Origin: Herbiconiux sp.
GTDB taxonomy: Bacteria; Actinomycetota; Actinomycetes; Actinomycetales; Microbacteriaceae
DNA: 45,846 nt
Direction of reading: 5' to 3'
Assembly (NCBI RefSeq): GCF_023264855.1
Contig: NZ_JAHFUW010000037.1
Location: 1-45,846, forward strand
Shown here: positions 15,834 through 24,551 of the stretch, piece after piece
Layout: the number at the start of each line of letters is the position of its first letter
Position numbering within the stretch: the first letter of the stretch is position 1
Notes under the pieces: model-generated
What the model saw: the letters and a program-made list of their open reading frames with translations, nothing else
Databases searched by the model: none
Told to the model about the DNA's origin: nothing
Program-made: the position numbers and the translations under genes

Positions 15834-18800
15834 GTGCACGATGCAGTCGATCCAGACGCCGTTCCGTCGGCCCAGAGCGAGTGGCTGATGGAACCGGTCC
15901 CCGGCCGGGGGATCAGCCGTCGCTCTTTTCTCTCCATCGCCGCTGCCGCGTCGGCCGTCAGTGGCCTGCTGCTCATGGACAAGCCGGGGCAGGCGTCGGC
16001 ACATCCGCTCCCCGCCGCCTTCGTCAGAGACACGTCGGGCTCCGCCGGCACGGCCCGGTACCTGGTGGAAGAGGACTTCCACATGCCGAACGCCGTCACC
16101 GACCCGATTCTGATCGTGCCGTCGGGGTGGGACGTCCGTCAGGCCGGCGGCAGCTTCACGTTCGCGTACGGACGCTGGGCGAAGGTGACCGACAGCGGAG
16201 GCCTGCCCGTCGTGATGCAGCGGCGGTTCACGGCGCACGAGGCCGGCGTGCTCACCGTCGACTTCCGGTTCGAACCCCTCACCGCGCTCAACGGCGTGAC
16301 CTGGACGGTCGGAACCACCGGGGCGAACGCGGTCGTGCTCACCGCCGACGCGGGCCAGCTGAGCGTGCAGACGCCGACGGGAGCCCAGGCCCTGGCGAGC
16401 CTCACCGTCGGAACGCCGGTGGGCGTGCGCGTGATCCTCGACCTCGACGCGGGGCAGTTCACCGTCTCCGTCAACGGGGCCACGGCGACTGCCGCGATCC
16501 CCTTCGCCCAGGCCGCGACCGTGCTCGACCTCTTCACCATCCAGACGAGCGAGGCCTTCGTCGGCAACTTCTACATCGACACCGTGCGCATCCACCGCGG
16601 CTTCGTGGTGAACGAGTCGTTCGTGACCGTGCCGAGCGGCCTTCCCGCCGACTGGGCCGCGGCGGGTGCGGGTGCGGTCTTCTCGATCGCCGAGCTGCAC
16701 GGATCGAGCTACGCAGATCGCTACAGCCTGCTGGTGAACACGCTCGCAGCCACCGCGCCCGCGACGTTCCAGCGCACCTTCACGGCGCTCACCGACGACC
16801 TGACCTTCGAGTTCCGCTTCCTCGCCCCATCCGGCGCACAGAACGTCTCGGCGGTGCTCTCGGAGGGCACGCAGCCCGGGCTCCAGATCGGGGCCTCCGC
16901 CGGCAGCATCACCTACGCGGATGCGAGCGGAGCACCGGTGGTCTGCTACGACTGCAAGCCCAACCTCTGGTACCACGTGCGCGTGACGACCGACGCGGCG
17001 AACAATCAGGCCACCATCGTCGTGAACGGCAAGACCGCCGCATCCGGAGTCGCGATCCCGGCCGTCACCGCGGTCGACACCCTGACGTTCGGAGTCGGAG
17101 CGGGGCCGTCGGGCAAGGTCTACCTCGACGACATCCGGCTCTCGGTCACGCCCCCGGATCCCACCGACTACGTGCCCACCCCCGTGCCGCTGGACACCGG
17201 CGACTACCTCGTCGGCGTGCAGACCTTCGCCGGCTGGCGCGAGGGTCATCACCAGGGCTGGGATGCTCTGAGCCCCTATCCGAGCCGCAAGCCGCTGCTC
17301 GGCTGGTACGACGAAGGCGACCCGGAGGTCACCGACTGGGGCATCAAGTGGATGGTGGAGAACGGCATCTCGTTCGAGCTGGCGTGCTGGTTCCGCCCGC
17401 TGGACGGGGTGGGGCAGCCGATCAAGGTGCCCGACCTCGGCCACCACCTCCACCAGGGGCTCTTCACCTCGCGCTACAAGTCGCTCGTGAAGTTCGCCAT
17501 CATGTACGAGAACATCAGCAGTGGCGCCACCAACAGCAGCGACTTCCGCACGGTGATGGTGCCGTACTGGATCGAGTACTACTTCCGCGACCCGAGCTAC
17601 CTGGTCATCGACAACAAGCCGGTGTTCTCGATCTACTCCATTCCGAAGCTCATCACGACCTTCGGCAGCGCTGCGGCGGCGGCTGCGGAGGTCGCGTATC
17701 TCCGCACGGCGGTGCAGGCCGCCGGGTTCGACGACCTCATCATCATCGCCCCGCAGGTCGACGCTAATGCGCCGACCGTCGGCGTCGATGCCCAGTACAA
17801 GTACAGCGTCGGCGCCGTCGCCGCGCTCACCGAGGGCTACCGGCAGAACCTGCTCACCTGGCGCGGCAACGCCGTGGTCGACGTGGTGCCGACCATCTCG
17901 ATGGGGCAGGACCAGCTGCCCTGGAACCTCACGCCAGGAGCGTGGGCGAGCGTGACCGATTTCGAGGCGAATGCGACCTGGGTGCGCGACGACTTCATGC
18001 CGGCGCTACCCACGTCGAGTCTCGGCCGGTCGATGGTGCTGGTCGACAACTGGAACGAATTCGGCGAGGGCCACTTCGTGATGCCCAGTGCGCTGGCCGG
18101 ATTCGGCTACGTGAACGCGGTCGCGAACGTGTTCGGTTCGGCCACGCCCGGCGCGAACGTCACTCCCACCACCGCACAGGCGGAGCGGCTGGGCCTGCTC
18201 TACCCGGCCGACCGCACCCAGCCGCTCAAGGAGCTGCCGGCGCCGGCCAAGCCCGACGACTACTGGACGCGATGGACGTTCGACACCGACGGCGACGTCG
18301 AGGGCTGGACCAACAGCGAGAACAACCAGGTCACGAACATCCAGGTGCAGGACGGTGTGCTGACGGCCACCTCGATCGGCACCGACCCGGGCCTGGTGTC
18401 ACCCGACCATCTCGGCATCGACGCCAATCGGGCGCCGTGGGTGCGGATTCGGATGAAGAGCGACACGCCTCCGGAGTACTTCTACTTCATCACCGAGGCC
18501 GACTCGACGTGGAGCCAGGACAAAGGCGCGCAGGTGATCGTCGATTCGTACAACGACGAATTCGGCGTGGGGTACATCGCGGCGTGGGGCAACGCCAAAT
18601 GGGTCGGCACGATCCGGCAGATCCGGATCGACATGATGTCGACGCCCGGCGACTTCACGATCGACGAGATCGGCGTGGTGAAGGTGCCGCTCACCCCTCC
18701 GGCGCTGCTCGTCGGCGGCAAGTACTCCCGCACCGCGGTTCCCCTGCTCGCCCCGAACGGCACGCCGATGGTGCCTGCGGCCTATGTGGTGGAGGCGACG

Positions 18801-19040
18801 GGCGGTCGCCCCGAGTGGCGCCCGGACACCCAGTGGTTCGTCGCCCGGCACACCGGGACGACGCTGATCGCCCAGGTCGCCAGCAGTTCGGCCCACGCCG
18901 GGGCGACGGTCATCCACCTGGATGCGCCGTGCCTGTGGGTCGGCGGTCGCTTCTACATCGCCGCGACGTTCTTCCAGCAGGCGCTCGGGTACACCGTCAC
19001 CTGGGATGCCACGGCCCAACTGCTGACGATCACCCCGTGA
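15834..19040 (+). CDS. Tat-exported multidomain GH99-like (WbsX-type) glycan-active protein
   Basis: The 1068-residue protein starts at GTG with AAGGGAG 5 nt upstream. Residues 28-33 (SRRSFL) plus a following hydrophobic stretch form a Tat signal. Two concanavalin/LamG-like beta-sandwich repeats follow (about 85-255 and 260-440), each ending in a YIDTVRI or YLDDIRLS strand. A GH99-like barrel of WbsX type occupies about 456-780; its end shows DNWNEFGEG, the usual W-N-E-(W/F)-G-E-G signature. Then come a carbohydrate-binding-like beta domain (about 810-960) and a C-terminal copper-amine-oxidase-N-like repeat (about 965-1068, FYIAATFFQQALGYTV). I infer extracellular attack on the glycan before import. 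The activity within the GH99-like group is unknown, and WbsX-type proteins are also linked to glycan synthesis. Confidence 0.78.
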   Translation: MHDAVDPDAVPSAQSEWLMEPVPGRGISRRSFLSIAAAASAVSGLLLMDKPGQASAHPLPAAFVRDTSGSAGTARYLVEEDFHMPNAVTDPILIVPSGWDVRQAGGSFTFAYGRWAKVTDSGGLPVVMQRRFTAHEAGVLTVDFRFEPLTALNGVTWTVGTTGANAVVLTADAGQLSVQTPTGAQALASLTVGTPVGVRVILDLDAGQFTVSVNGATATAAIPFAQAATVLDLFTIQTSEAFVGNFYIDTVRIHRGFVVNESFVTVPSGLPADWAAAGAGAVFSIAELHGSSYADRYSLLVNTLAATAPATFQRTFTALTDDLTFEFRFLAPSGAQNVSAVLSEGTQPGLQIGASAGSITYADASGAPVVCYDCKPNLWYHVRVTTDAANNQATIVVNGKTAASGVAIPAVTAVDTLTFGVGAGPSGKVYLDDIRLSVTPPDPTDYVPTPVPLDTGDYLVGVQTFAGWREGHHQGWDALSPYPSRKPLLGWYDEGDPEVTDWGIKWMVENGISFELACWFRPLDGVGQPIKVPDLGHHLHQGLFTSRYKSLVKFAIMYENISSGATNSSDFRTVMVPYWIEYYFRDPSYLVIDNKPVFSIYSIPKLITTFGSAAAAAAEVAYLRTAVQAAGFDDLIIIAPQVDANAPTVGVDAQYKYSVGAVAALTEGYRQNLLTWRGNAVVDVVPTISMGQDQLPWNLTPGAWASVTDFEANATWVRDDFMPALPTSSLGRSMVLVDNWNEFGEGHFVMPSALAGFGYVNAVANVFGSATPGANVTPTTAQAERLGLLYPADRTQPLKELPAPAKPDDYWTRWTFDTDGDVEGWTNSENNQVTNIQVQDGVLTATSIGTDPGLVSPDHLGIDANRAPWVRIRMKSDTPPEYFYFITEADSTWSQDKGAQVIVDSYNDEFGVGYIAAWGNAKWVGTIRQIRIDMMSTPGDFTIDEIGVVKVPLTPPALLVGGKYSRTAVPLLAPNGTPMVPAAYVVEATGGRPEWRPDTQWFVARHTGTTLIAQVASSSAHAGATVIHLDAPCLWVGGRFYIAATFFQQALGYTVTWDATAQLLTITP

Positions 19041-19098
19041 TGGCACGGCAGACCACCCTGGTCGACTCGCGATCGCACGACGGAAGGGAAAGGGAACG

Positions 19099-20238
19099 AT
19101 GACCCGCGTCGCCATCCTCGGCACCGGCATGATCGGAGCGGTGCACCGGCGGGCCGCGCTCCTGGCGGGAGCCGAGATCGTGGGTGTCCTGGCGTCCACG
19201 CCCGACCGCAGCGATCGCATCGCGACGGCGTGGGGAACCGCCCCGATCCGGTCCCTCCGCGATCTCGATGCGCTCGAGGCGGATGTCGTGCACGTCTGCT
19301 CGCCCAATGCGCTGCACGTCGAGCACACCCGGGCCGCGCTCGACGGCGGAGCGCACGTGATCTGCGAGAAGCCGCTCTCGGTCGCCAGCGACCAGGCGGC
19401 CGCCCTCGCAGACCACGCCGCCGCCCTCGCAGACCACGCCGCCGCGCTCGGCCGGGTCGCGACCGTCCCCTTCGTGTACCGCTTCCACCCGCTCGTGCGA
19501 GAGATCCGAGCTCGAGCGCTGGCGGGCGGATTTGGCGCCTGGCAACTCCTGCACGGCAGCTACCTGCAGGATTGGCTGCTGCCGTCCGGTGCGACGAACT
19601 GGCGCGTCGATGCTGCGCAGGGCGGTCCCTCCCGCACCTTCGCCGACATCGGATCGCACTGGTGCGACCTGATGGAGTTCGTCACCGGCGAACGGATCGA
19701 GACCGTCATCTGCGAGATGACCACCACGATCCCCGAACGGCCGGTTCCCTCGGGCGGTGCCCACGCGGGGGAGCGGATGAGGGTGGACACCGAGGATGCG
19801 GCCGCCGTGCTCTTCCGCACCCGCTCCGGAGTGCTGGGAAGCGTGACGGTCTCGCAGGTCTCGGCGGGGCGCAAGAACCGGCTCTGGTTCGAGTTCGACG
19901 GTGCGGAGAAGTCGGCGGTCTTCGATCAGGAGAATCCGGAGACCGCCTGGCTCGGCTCCGAGGCATCCGATGAGATCATCCGCCGCACGGCCGGCCACGG
20001 CGCCCCCGACGCGCGCCGGCTGTCGACGCTTCCCGCGGGGCATCCTCAGGGCTACGCGCAGTGCTTCGAAGCCTTCGTCGACGACACCTACGCCGCCGTC
20101 CGCGGTGAGCACCGCGACGGCCTGCCCACGTTCGCCGACGGGGTCCGATCCGCACGCATCGTCGATGCGGTCGTGGAGTCCGCCCGCACCGGAACCCGCG
20201 TGGCCGTCGTCGACCATCGGGAGCTGATCCATGCGTGA
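19099..20238 (+). CDS. Gfo/Idh/MocA family oxidoreductase (second copy)
   Basis: The 379-residue NAD(P)-dependent oxidoreductase has an N-terminal Rossmann fold (VAILGTGMIGAVHRRAA) and the family motif ICEKPLSV. The C-terminal domain has DIGSHWCDLMEFVTG, where the conserved D-x-x-x-H pair is expected in the active site. AAGGGAACG precedes the ATG. Residues about 101-114 are a perfect seven-residue duplication from a 21-bp tandem repeat. It lies 58 nt after the GH99-like gene and overlaps the downstream isomerase by 8 bp. The oxidoreductase plus TIM-barrel isomerase pairing is typical of pathways using keto-sugar intermediates. Confidence 0.82.
   Translation: MTRVAILGTGMIGAVHRRAALLAGAEIVGVLASTPDRSDRIATAWGTAPIRSLRDLDALEADVVHVCSPNALHVEHTRAALDGGAHVICEKPLSVASDQAAALADHAAALADHAAALGRVATVPFVYRFHPLVREIRARALAGGFGAWQLLHGSYLQDWLLPSGATNWRVDAAQGGPSRTFADIGSHWCDLMEFVTGERIETVICEMTTTIPERPVPSGGAHAGERMRVDTEDAAAVLFRTRSGVLGSVTVSQVSAGRKNRLWFEFDGAEKSAVFDQENPETAWLGSEASDEIIRRTAGHGAPDARRLSTLPAGHPQGYAQCFEAFVDDTYAAVRGEHRDGLPTFADGVRSARIVDAVVESARTGTRVAVVDHRELIHA
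19399..19440 (+). repeat. Perfect 21-bp tandem duplication inside oxidoreductase gene
   Basis: Two exact copies of a 21-bp unit (19399-19419, 19420-19440) encode the heptapeptide AALADHA twice, followed by a partial third copy (AAL). It keeps the frame and lies in the helix after the EKP motif. It looks like a recent slippage event. Confidence 0.85.
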
Positions 20239-21244
20239 GAACGGCCGGCCCGTCACGCTGTTCACCGGGCAGTGGGCCGACCTGCCCTTCGAGGAGGTCG
20301 CCCGCCTGGCGGCCGGATGGGGATACGACGGCCTGGAGATCGCCGCATCCGGCGACCACCTCGACCTCGAACGAGCCGACCAGGATGACGCCTACCTCCG
20401 TTCCCGCACGGAGATCCTCGACCGCCACGGGTTGACGGTGTCCGCGATCTCGAACCACCTCACCGGGCAGGCCGTCTGCGACGACCCGATCGACTTCCGT
20501 CACGAGGCGATGCTCCGGCCCTCGACCTGGGGCGACGGCGAGCCCGAAGGCGTGCGGGGTCGTGCCGCCGAGGACATGAAGCGTGCCGCCCGCGTCGCCC
20601 GCCGGCTGGGAGCCGATGTGGTCGTCGGATTCACCGGCTCGAAGATCTGGCCCTATGTGGCGCAGTTCCCGCCCGTCCCGGCATCGGTGATCGACGCCGG
20701 CTACGAGGATTTCGCGCGCCGGTGGAACCCGATCCTCGACGTCTTCGACTCCGAGGGGGTCGTCTTCGCCCACGAGGTGCATCCCGGTGAGATCGCGTAC
20801 GACTACTGGACCGGCGTTCGAGCGCTCGAGGCGATCGAGCACCGCGCCGCGTTCGGCTTCAACTGGGATCCGTCGCACATGATGTGGCAGAACATCGACC
20901 CCGTCGCGTTCATCGTCGACTTCGCCGACCGCATCTATCACGTCGACTGCAAGGACACGCGGTTGCGCCGACCTGATGGTCGTTCCGGCGTGCTCGGCTC
21001 GCACCTCCCCTGGGGGGATCCTCGTCGCGCCTGGGACTTCGTCTCCGCCGGACACGGCGACGTTCCGTGGGAGGACTGCTTCCGCGCTCTGCGGAGCATC
21101 GGGTACTCCGGGCCGATCTCGATCGAGTGGGAGGATGCCGGCATGGAGAGGCTGCACGGCGCCCGGGAGGCCGTCACGTTCATCCGCTCGCTGATGTGGC
21201 CGGTTCCCGAGGCCTCGTTCGACAGCGCCTTCGGCAACCAGTAG
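20231..21244 (+). CDS. Sugar isomerase/epimerase, AP-endonuclease-2-like TIM barrel
   Basis: The 337-residue protein of the xylose-isomerase-like TIM-barrel family. The four expected metal ligands are visible in order: Glu in FAHEVHPGE, Asp in FNWDPSHMMWQ, His in YHVDCKD and Glu in SIEWEDAGME. It overlaps the oxidoreductase stop by 8 bp, so the two are co-translated. Relatives isomerise or epimerise keto-sugars, act as 2-keto-myo-inositol dehydratase, or cleave 3-keto-glycosides (the C-deglycosidase large subunits belong to this fold). Which of these applies is not readable. It is the last gene of the sugar locus. Confidence 0.8.
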   Translation: MRENGRPVTLFTGQWADLPFEEVARLAAGWGYDGLEIAASGDHLDLERADQDDAYLRSRTEILDRHGLTVSAISNHLTGQAVCDDPIDFRHEAMLRPSTWGDGEPEGVRGRAAEDMKRAARVARRLGADVVVGFTGSKIWPYVAQFPPVPASVIDAGYEDFARRWNPILDVFDSEGVVFAHEVHPGEIAYDYWTGVRALEAIEHRAAFGFNWDPSHMMWQNIDPVAFIVDFADRIYHVDCKDTRLRRPDGRSGVLGSHLPWGDPRRAWDFVSAGHGDVPWEDCFRALRSIGYSGPISIEWEDAGMERLHGAREAVTFIRSLMWPVPEASFDSAFGNQ

Positions 21245-21271
21245 GAGCGCGCGCGCGGGAGGCCGGGCGCG

Positions 21272-21311
21272 AAAAAAGCCCCCTCCCATGTAGAAGCTAG
21301 GGAGAGGGCTT
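21272..21311 (-). terminator. Rho-independent terminator after tRNA-Phe
   Basis: AAGCCCCCTCCC and GGGAGAGGGCTT (12-bp arms, one mismatch) close a 12-nt loop. On the minus strand the stem is followed by a six-T run, so it terminates the tRNA transcript. It may also stop transcription from the sugar locus on the plus strand. Confidence 0.8.
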
Positions 21312-21313
21312 CG

Positions 21314-21386
21314 TGGCTCCGACGGGCGTCGATCCCGTGACCTCACGATTTTCAGTCGTGCGCTCTACCAACTGAGCTACAGAGCC
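21314..21386 (-). tRNA. tRNA-Phe (GAA)
   Basis: The 73-nt cloverleaf starts GGCTCTGTAGCTCAGTTGG. The anticodon stem CACGA/TCGTG encloses CTGAAAA, giving anticodon GAA. The T arm contains GGGATCGACGCCC, with a GATCGA loop in place of the usual GTTCGA, and the discriminator base is A. CCA is not encoded. It is first in map order of a cluster of three minus-strand tRNA genes. Confidence 0.95.
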
Positions 21387-21428
21387 GAACGGGTGCCGTA
21401 CTACCAGAATACTGCGCCGCTCTAGCGA

Positions 21429-21455
21429 AAAGCCCTTCCGGTGTGGAAGGGCTTT
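21429..21455 (-). terminator. Rho-independent terminator after tRNA-Asp
   Basis: A perfect 11-bp stem (AAAGCCCTTCC and GGAAGGGCTTT) encloses a GGTGT loop and ends in a short T-run on both strands. It lies directly downstream of tRNA-Asp on the minus strand and separates it from tRNA-Phe, so the two tRNAs are probably separate transcripts. Confidence 0.8.
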
Positions 21456-21464
21456 CACGCCTTG

Positions 21465-21538
21465 CGACCCTGACGGGACTTGAACCCGCGACCTCCGCCG
21501 TGACAGGGCGGCACGCTAACCAACTGCGCTACAGGGCC
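21465..21538 (-). tRNA. tRNA-Asp (GTC)
   Basis: The 74-nt cloverleaf has acceptor GGCCCTG paired with CAGGGTC, one G-T pair and discriminator G. The anticodon stem CCGCC/GGCGG encloses CTGTCAC, giving anticodon GTC. The T loop has GGTTCAAGTCC. Confidence 0.95.
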
Positions 21539-21604
21539 TTACTTTATTCGCTTGCTTTTCTATTGTATCTGTTGCCGCGCGGTGCTCGTGACCTGCGGTG
21601 TTCG

Positions 21605-21677
21605 TAGCCCCAACGGGATTCGAACCCGTGCTACCGCCGTGAAAGGGCGGCGTCCTAGGCCGCTAAACGATAGGGCC
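21605..21677 (-). tRNA. tRNA-Glu (TTC)
   Basis: The 73-nt cloverleaf starts GGCCCTATCGTTTAGCGG. The anticodon stem CCGCC/GGCGG encloses CTTTCAC, giving anticodon TTC. The T arm has GGGTTCGAATCCC and the discriminator is A. It is probably first in transcription order with tRNA-Asp. Confidence 0.95.
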
Positions 21678-21741
21678 GCGGCGACAACTCATCGAGTATG
21701 CCACAACTTGTGCGCAGGAACCAATTCGCGACGAGTTGCCC

Positions 21742-21757
21742 ACATCCGGCCGGATGT
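21742..21757 (+). promoter_or_regulatory. Perfect 16-bp palindrome upstream of M23 genes
   Basis: ACATCCGGCCGGATGT is its own reverse complement. It ends 25 bp before a plausible -10 (TAGATT, 21783-21788) of the M23 peptidase operon, so it is placed for an operator near the -35. The regulator is unknown. Confidence 0.35.
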
Positions 21758-21878
21758 CCGTGCAATCCACACGCGCCCGGGTTAGATTCCTGGGAGCGCT
21801 GTGACAGATGTGACGGATGCGAAGACGACAGCACGGCAGGCCGCGGGCACGGCTCGGCCATCAGCACGGCAGGGGAGC

Positions 21879-23138
21879 ATGAGCACCGGGAACCACGTCA
21901 CACCTCGACGGCGCAGGCGGGGCTTCCTCACGGGGCTCGTCGCGCTGGCGCTCGTGGTGTCCGCCGGGATCGCTGCCGGGCCTGCCTATGCCGACGATGA
22001 GTACCCCACCTGGGACGACGTGAAGAACGCCCAGGCCAACGAGGCGGCCAAGGGCGAAGAGGTCACGCGCATCCAGGGCCTGATCGAGAGCATGAACTCG
22101 GCGGTGTCCGCGGCGCAGGCGGTCGCCACGCAGCGCGGAACCGAGTACCAGGCCGCTCAGGAGAAGTACGACACGGCGAACTACGTCGCCGGTGAACTAG
22201 AGGCGCAGGCGGCCGAGGCGGCCACCCGCGCCGACACCTCGAACCGCCAGGCCGGGCTGCTGGCCGCGCAGCTGGCGCGCTCCGGTGGGGGCGACCTCAC
22301 GCTGAACCTCATCGTCGGGGGCGACCAGCTCTCCAGCGATCTGCTCTACCAGCTCAGCGCGATGTCGAAGCTCAGCGAGAAGACCTCGCAGATCTACGCG
22401 CAGGCCGAGCAAGACCGCAACACGGCCTCGGCCCTCACCGCGCAGGCGCAGGTCGCCCGTGACGAGCTGAAGGGTCTGGCCGACGAGGCCCAGCGCCTGC
22501 GCGACGAGGCGGTGGCCGCCCAGCAGGCGGCCGAGTCCGCGCTGCAGGAGCAGCAAGACCACCAGGTCGAGCTCTCGGCCCAGCTGCAGGTGCTGCAGGA
22601 GAACCGGGCGGCCACCGAGGCCGACTTCCAGAAGGGCGTCGACGCCCGGGCGGAGGCGGCACGCGCGGCCGCGGCCGCGGGCCTGCCCACCCTGCCGTTC
22701 ATCGCGGCGAGCGGATGGTCGAGCCCGTTCCCGGGGGCGTTCTCCTCCGACGAGTACGGGATGCGCGTCAATCCGGTCGACGGCGGCTACCGGCTGCACT
22801 CGGGCATCGACCTCGTCTACGGCGGCGGCACCTGCGGCGCCTACGTCTATGCGGCGGCCGAGGGGCTCGTGAACTACGCGGGCTGGAACGGCGGCTACGG
22901 CAACTTCATCCAGATCGACCACGGCGGCGGCATCGCCACCGCCTACGGCCACAACACCCAGCTGCTGGTGAGCAACGGCGACTACGTCTCGGTGGGCCAG
23001 CCCATCTCGCTTGCCGGCACCACCGGCAACTCCACCGGCTGCCACCTCCACTTCGAGGTGCGCCAGAACGGCACCGCGGTCAACCCGCGGCCGTTCATGG
23101 AGGCGCAGGGGATCACCTTCTGGTACGAGCATTCATGA
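21879..23138 (+). CDS. Exported M23-family peptidase with coiled coil (first copy)
   Basis: The product has a signal peptide (an Arg-rich run, then GFLTGLVALALVVSAGIAAG, cleavage near AYA-DDEY) and a long alanine/glutamine-rich coiled coil (about 60-270). A C-terminal LytM/M23 domain carries LHSGIDL (zinc His and Asp) and GCHLHFE (H-x-H). This suggests a cell-wall endopeptidase, or an activator of one, working outside the membrane. I chose ATG 21879 because it gives a normal signal peptide and has AGGGGAG just upstream; GTG 21801 is in frame and also possible. The next gene is a paralogue starting at the overlapping ATGA. The zinc ligands look complete, so catalytic activity is plausible. Confidence 0.87.
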   Translation: MSTGNHVTPRRRRRGFLTGLVALALVVSAGIAAGPAYADDEYPTWDDVKNAQANEAAKGEEVTRIQGLIESMNSAVSAAQAVATQRGTEYQAAQEKYDTANYVAGELEAQAAEAATRADTSNRQAGLLAAQLARSGGGDLTLNLIVGGDQLSSDLLYQLSAMSKLSEKTSQIYAQAEQDRNTASALTAQAQVARDELKGLADEAQRLRDEAVAAQQAAESALQEQQDHQVELSAQLQVLQENRAATEADFQKGVDARAEAARAAAAAGLPTLPFIAASGWSSPFPGAFSSDEYGMRVNPVDGGYRLHSGIDLVYGGGTCGAYVYAAAEGLVNYAGWNGGYGNFIQIDHGGGIATAYGHNTQLLVSNGDYVSVGQPISLAGTTGNSTGCHLHFEVRQNGTAVNPRPFMEAQGITFWYEHS

Positions 23139-24439
23139 CGATGACCAGACCGACCCGACGAGTCCCGGGCGCCACGCGAGCACACGGCTCCGGGAGGGCC
23201 GTCCCGCGCTTCCGTCTCGCCGCCGCCATGGCCCTCGCGGCCGGCATCCTCGCGGTGGACGTGTTCCGCGGAACCGAGGGCGCATCGGCCGCCGACTACC
23301 CCAGCTGGGAAGACGTGCTGGCGGCACGCGCGAGCGAGTCGACGAAGCAGGCCGAGGTCACGCGCATCCAGGGTCTCATCGCGGGTCTGCAGGCCGAAGT
23401 CGTGGCCGCCCAGGCGCTCGCGGTGCAGCGGGCCGACGAGCACTCGGCGGCGCAGGCCGCCTACGACTCGGCGGCGTTCCGGGCCGACGAACTGGCGGCG
23501 CAGGCCGTCGAGGCGGCATCGCGCGCCGAGGCATCGAACGCGCAGGCCGGCATGCTCATCACTCAGTTCACGAGGGCCGGCGGCGCCGATCTCACGCTGA
23601 ACCTGATCGTGGCCGGAGACGACTCCGACGATCTGCTCTACCAGCTCGGCGCGATGAGCCAGCTCTCGCAGAAGACCGGGCAGCTCTACGAGCAGGCCGC
23701 GAACGACCGCAACACGGCGCAGTCGCTCACCGAGCAGGCAGAGGTGGCCGAATCCGCTCTGGAGGCGCTGAAGATCGCGGCGCAGGAGGCGTTCGACGCC
23801 GCGATCGCGGCCCAGGAGCAGGTCGAAGCGGCGCTGGCCGAGCAGCAGGCGCAAGGCGCGGTGCTGCAGGAGCAGCTCGCATCCCTCACCTCGGCCACGC
23901 AGAAGACCGTGGCGGAGTACGAGAAGGGTGTCGAGGAGCGGCGCAAGGCCGAGGAGGCGGCTCGCGCGGCGGCCGAGGCAGCCGCGAAGGCCGCCCGGGA
24001 GGCCGCCGGGGGCGGCGACTCCGGTCCCGGTCCGTCGGTCGACGGCTGGTCGAGCCCGCTCTCGAACTGGATCGTGAGCGACGAGTTCGGCAACCGCTTC
24101 CACCCGATCGATCGCGTCTGGCGGCTGCACGCCGGCATCGACCTGGTGCGCGGCGGTGGCACCTGCGGTGCTCCGGTCTACGCGGCGGCGGCCGGCACCG
24201 TCACCCAGGCCAGCTACAACGGAGGCCTCGGCAACTCCGTCACGATCAACCACGGCGGCGGCCTCACCACCGTGTACGGCCACAACTCCTCGCTGAACGT
24301 CGGCCGCGGCCAAGACGTCGGCGGCGGCGAGATCATCGCCTGGGCCGGCACCACCGGCAGCTCCACCGGCTGCCACGTGCACTTCGAGACCCGCGTTGAC
24401 GGGAGCGCGCAGAACCCGCGGAACTACGTGGGTTTTTGA
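23135..24439 (+). CDS. Exported M23-family peptidase with coiled coil (second copy)
   Basis: The 434-residue paralogue of the upstream gene has the same layout: signal peptide (FRLAAAMALAAGILAVDVF), coiled coil with conserved blocks (VTRIQGLI, DLTLNLIV, LLYQL-AMS), an Ala/Lys-rich linker and a C-terminal M23 domain. Zinc-binding residues are present in RLHAGIDLVRGG and GCHVHFE. It starts at ATG 23135 overlapping the stop of the first copy (ATGA), so the two proteins are made together. The shared blocks show a tandem duplication, with divergence mostly in the linker and loops. It is probably a cell-wall hydrolase used in growth or septation. Confidence 0.87.
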   Translation: MTMTRPTRRVPGATRAHGSGRAVPRFRLAAAMALAAGILAVDVFRGTEGASAADYPSWEDVLAARASESTKQAEVTRIQGLIAGLQAEVVAAQALAVQRADEHSAAQAAYDSAAFRADELAAQAVEAASRAEASNAQAGMLITQFTRAGGADLTLNLIVAGDDSDDLLYQLGAMSQLSQKTGQLYEQAANDRNTAQSLTEQAEVAESALEALKIAAQEAFDAAIAAQEQVEAALAEQQAQGAVLQEQLASLTSATQKTVAEYEKGVEERRKAEEAARAAAEAAAKAAREAAGGGDSGPGPSVDGWSSPLSNWIVSDEFGNRFHPIDRVWRLHAGIDLVRGGGTCGAPVYAAAAGTVTQASYNGGLGNSVTINHGGGLTTVYGHNSSLNVGRGQDVGGGEIIAWAGTTGSSTGCHVHFETRVDGSAQNPRNYVGF

Positions 24440-24551
24440 GCTGTTGCTAGCTGCCGGGGCGGCCGGGCTTCGCTCGCACCTGGCGACCACACGCTCACCC
24501 TGGGTCGTCGAGTACGGCCCGCGACCTTGTCGCGCGTCGGGTGGTGAAATG

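Noticed and set aside
21314-21677. tRNA cluster as a possible integration site for the sugar locus
   Set aside because: No integrase and no repeat of a tRNA 3' end was found nearby; base composition does not change there.
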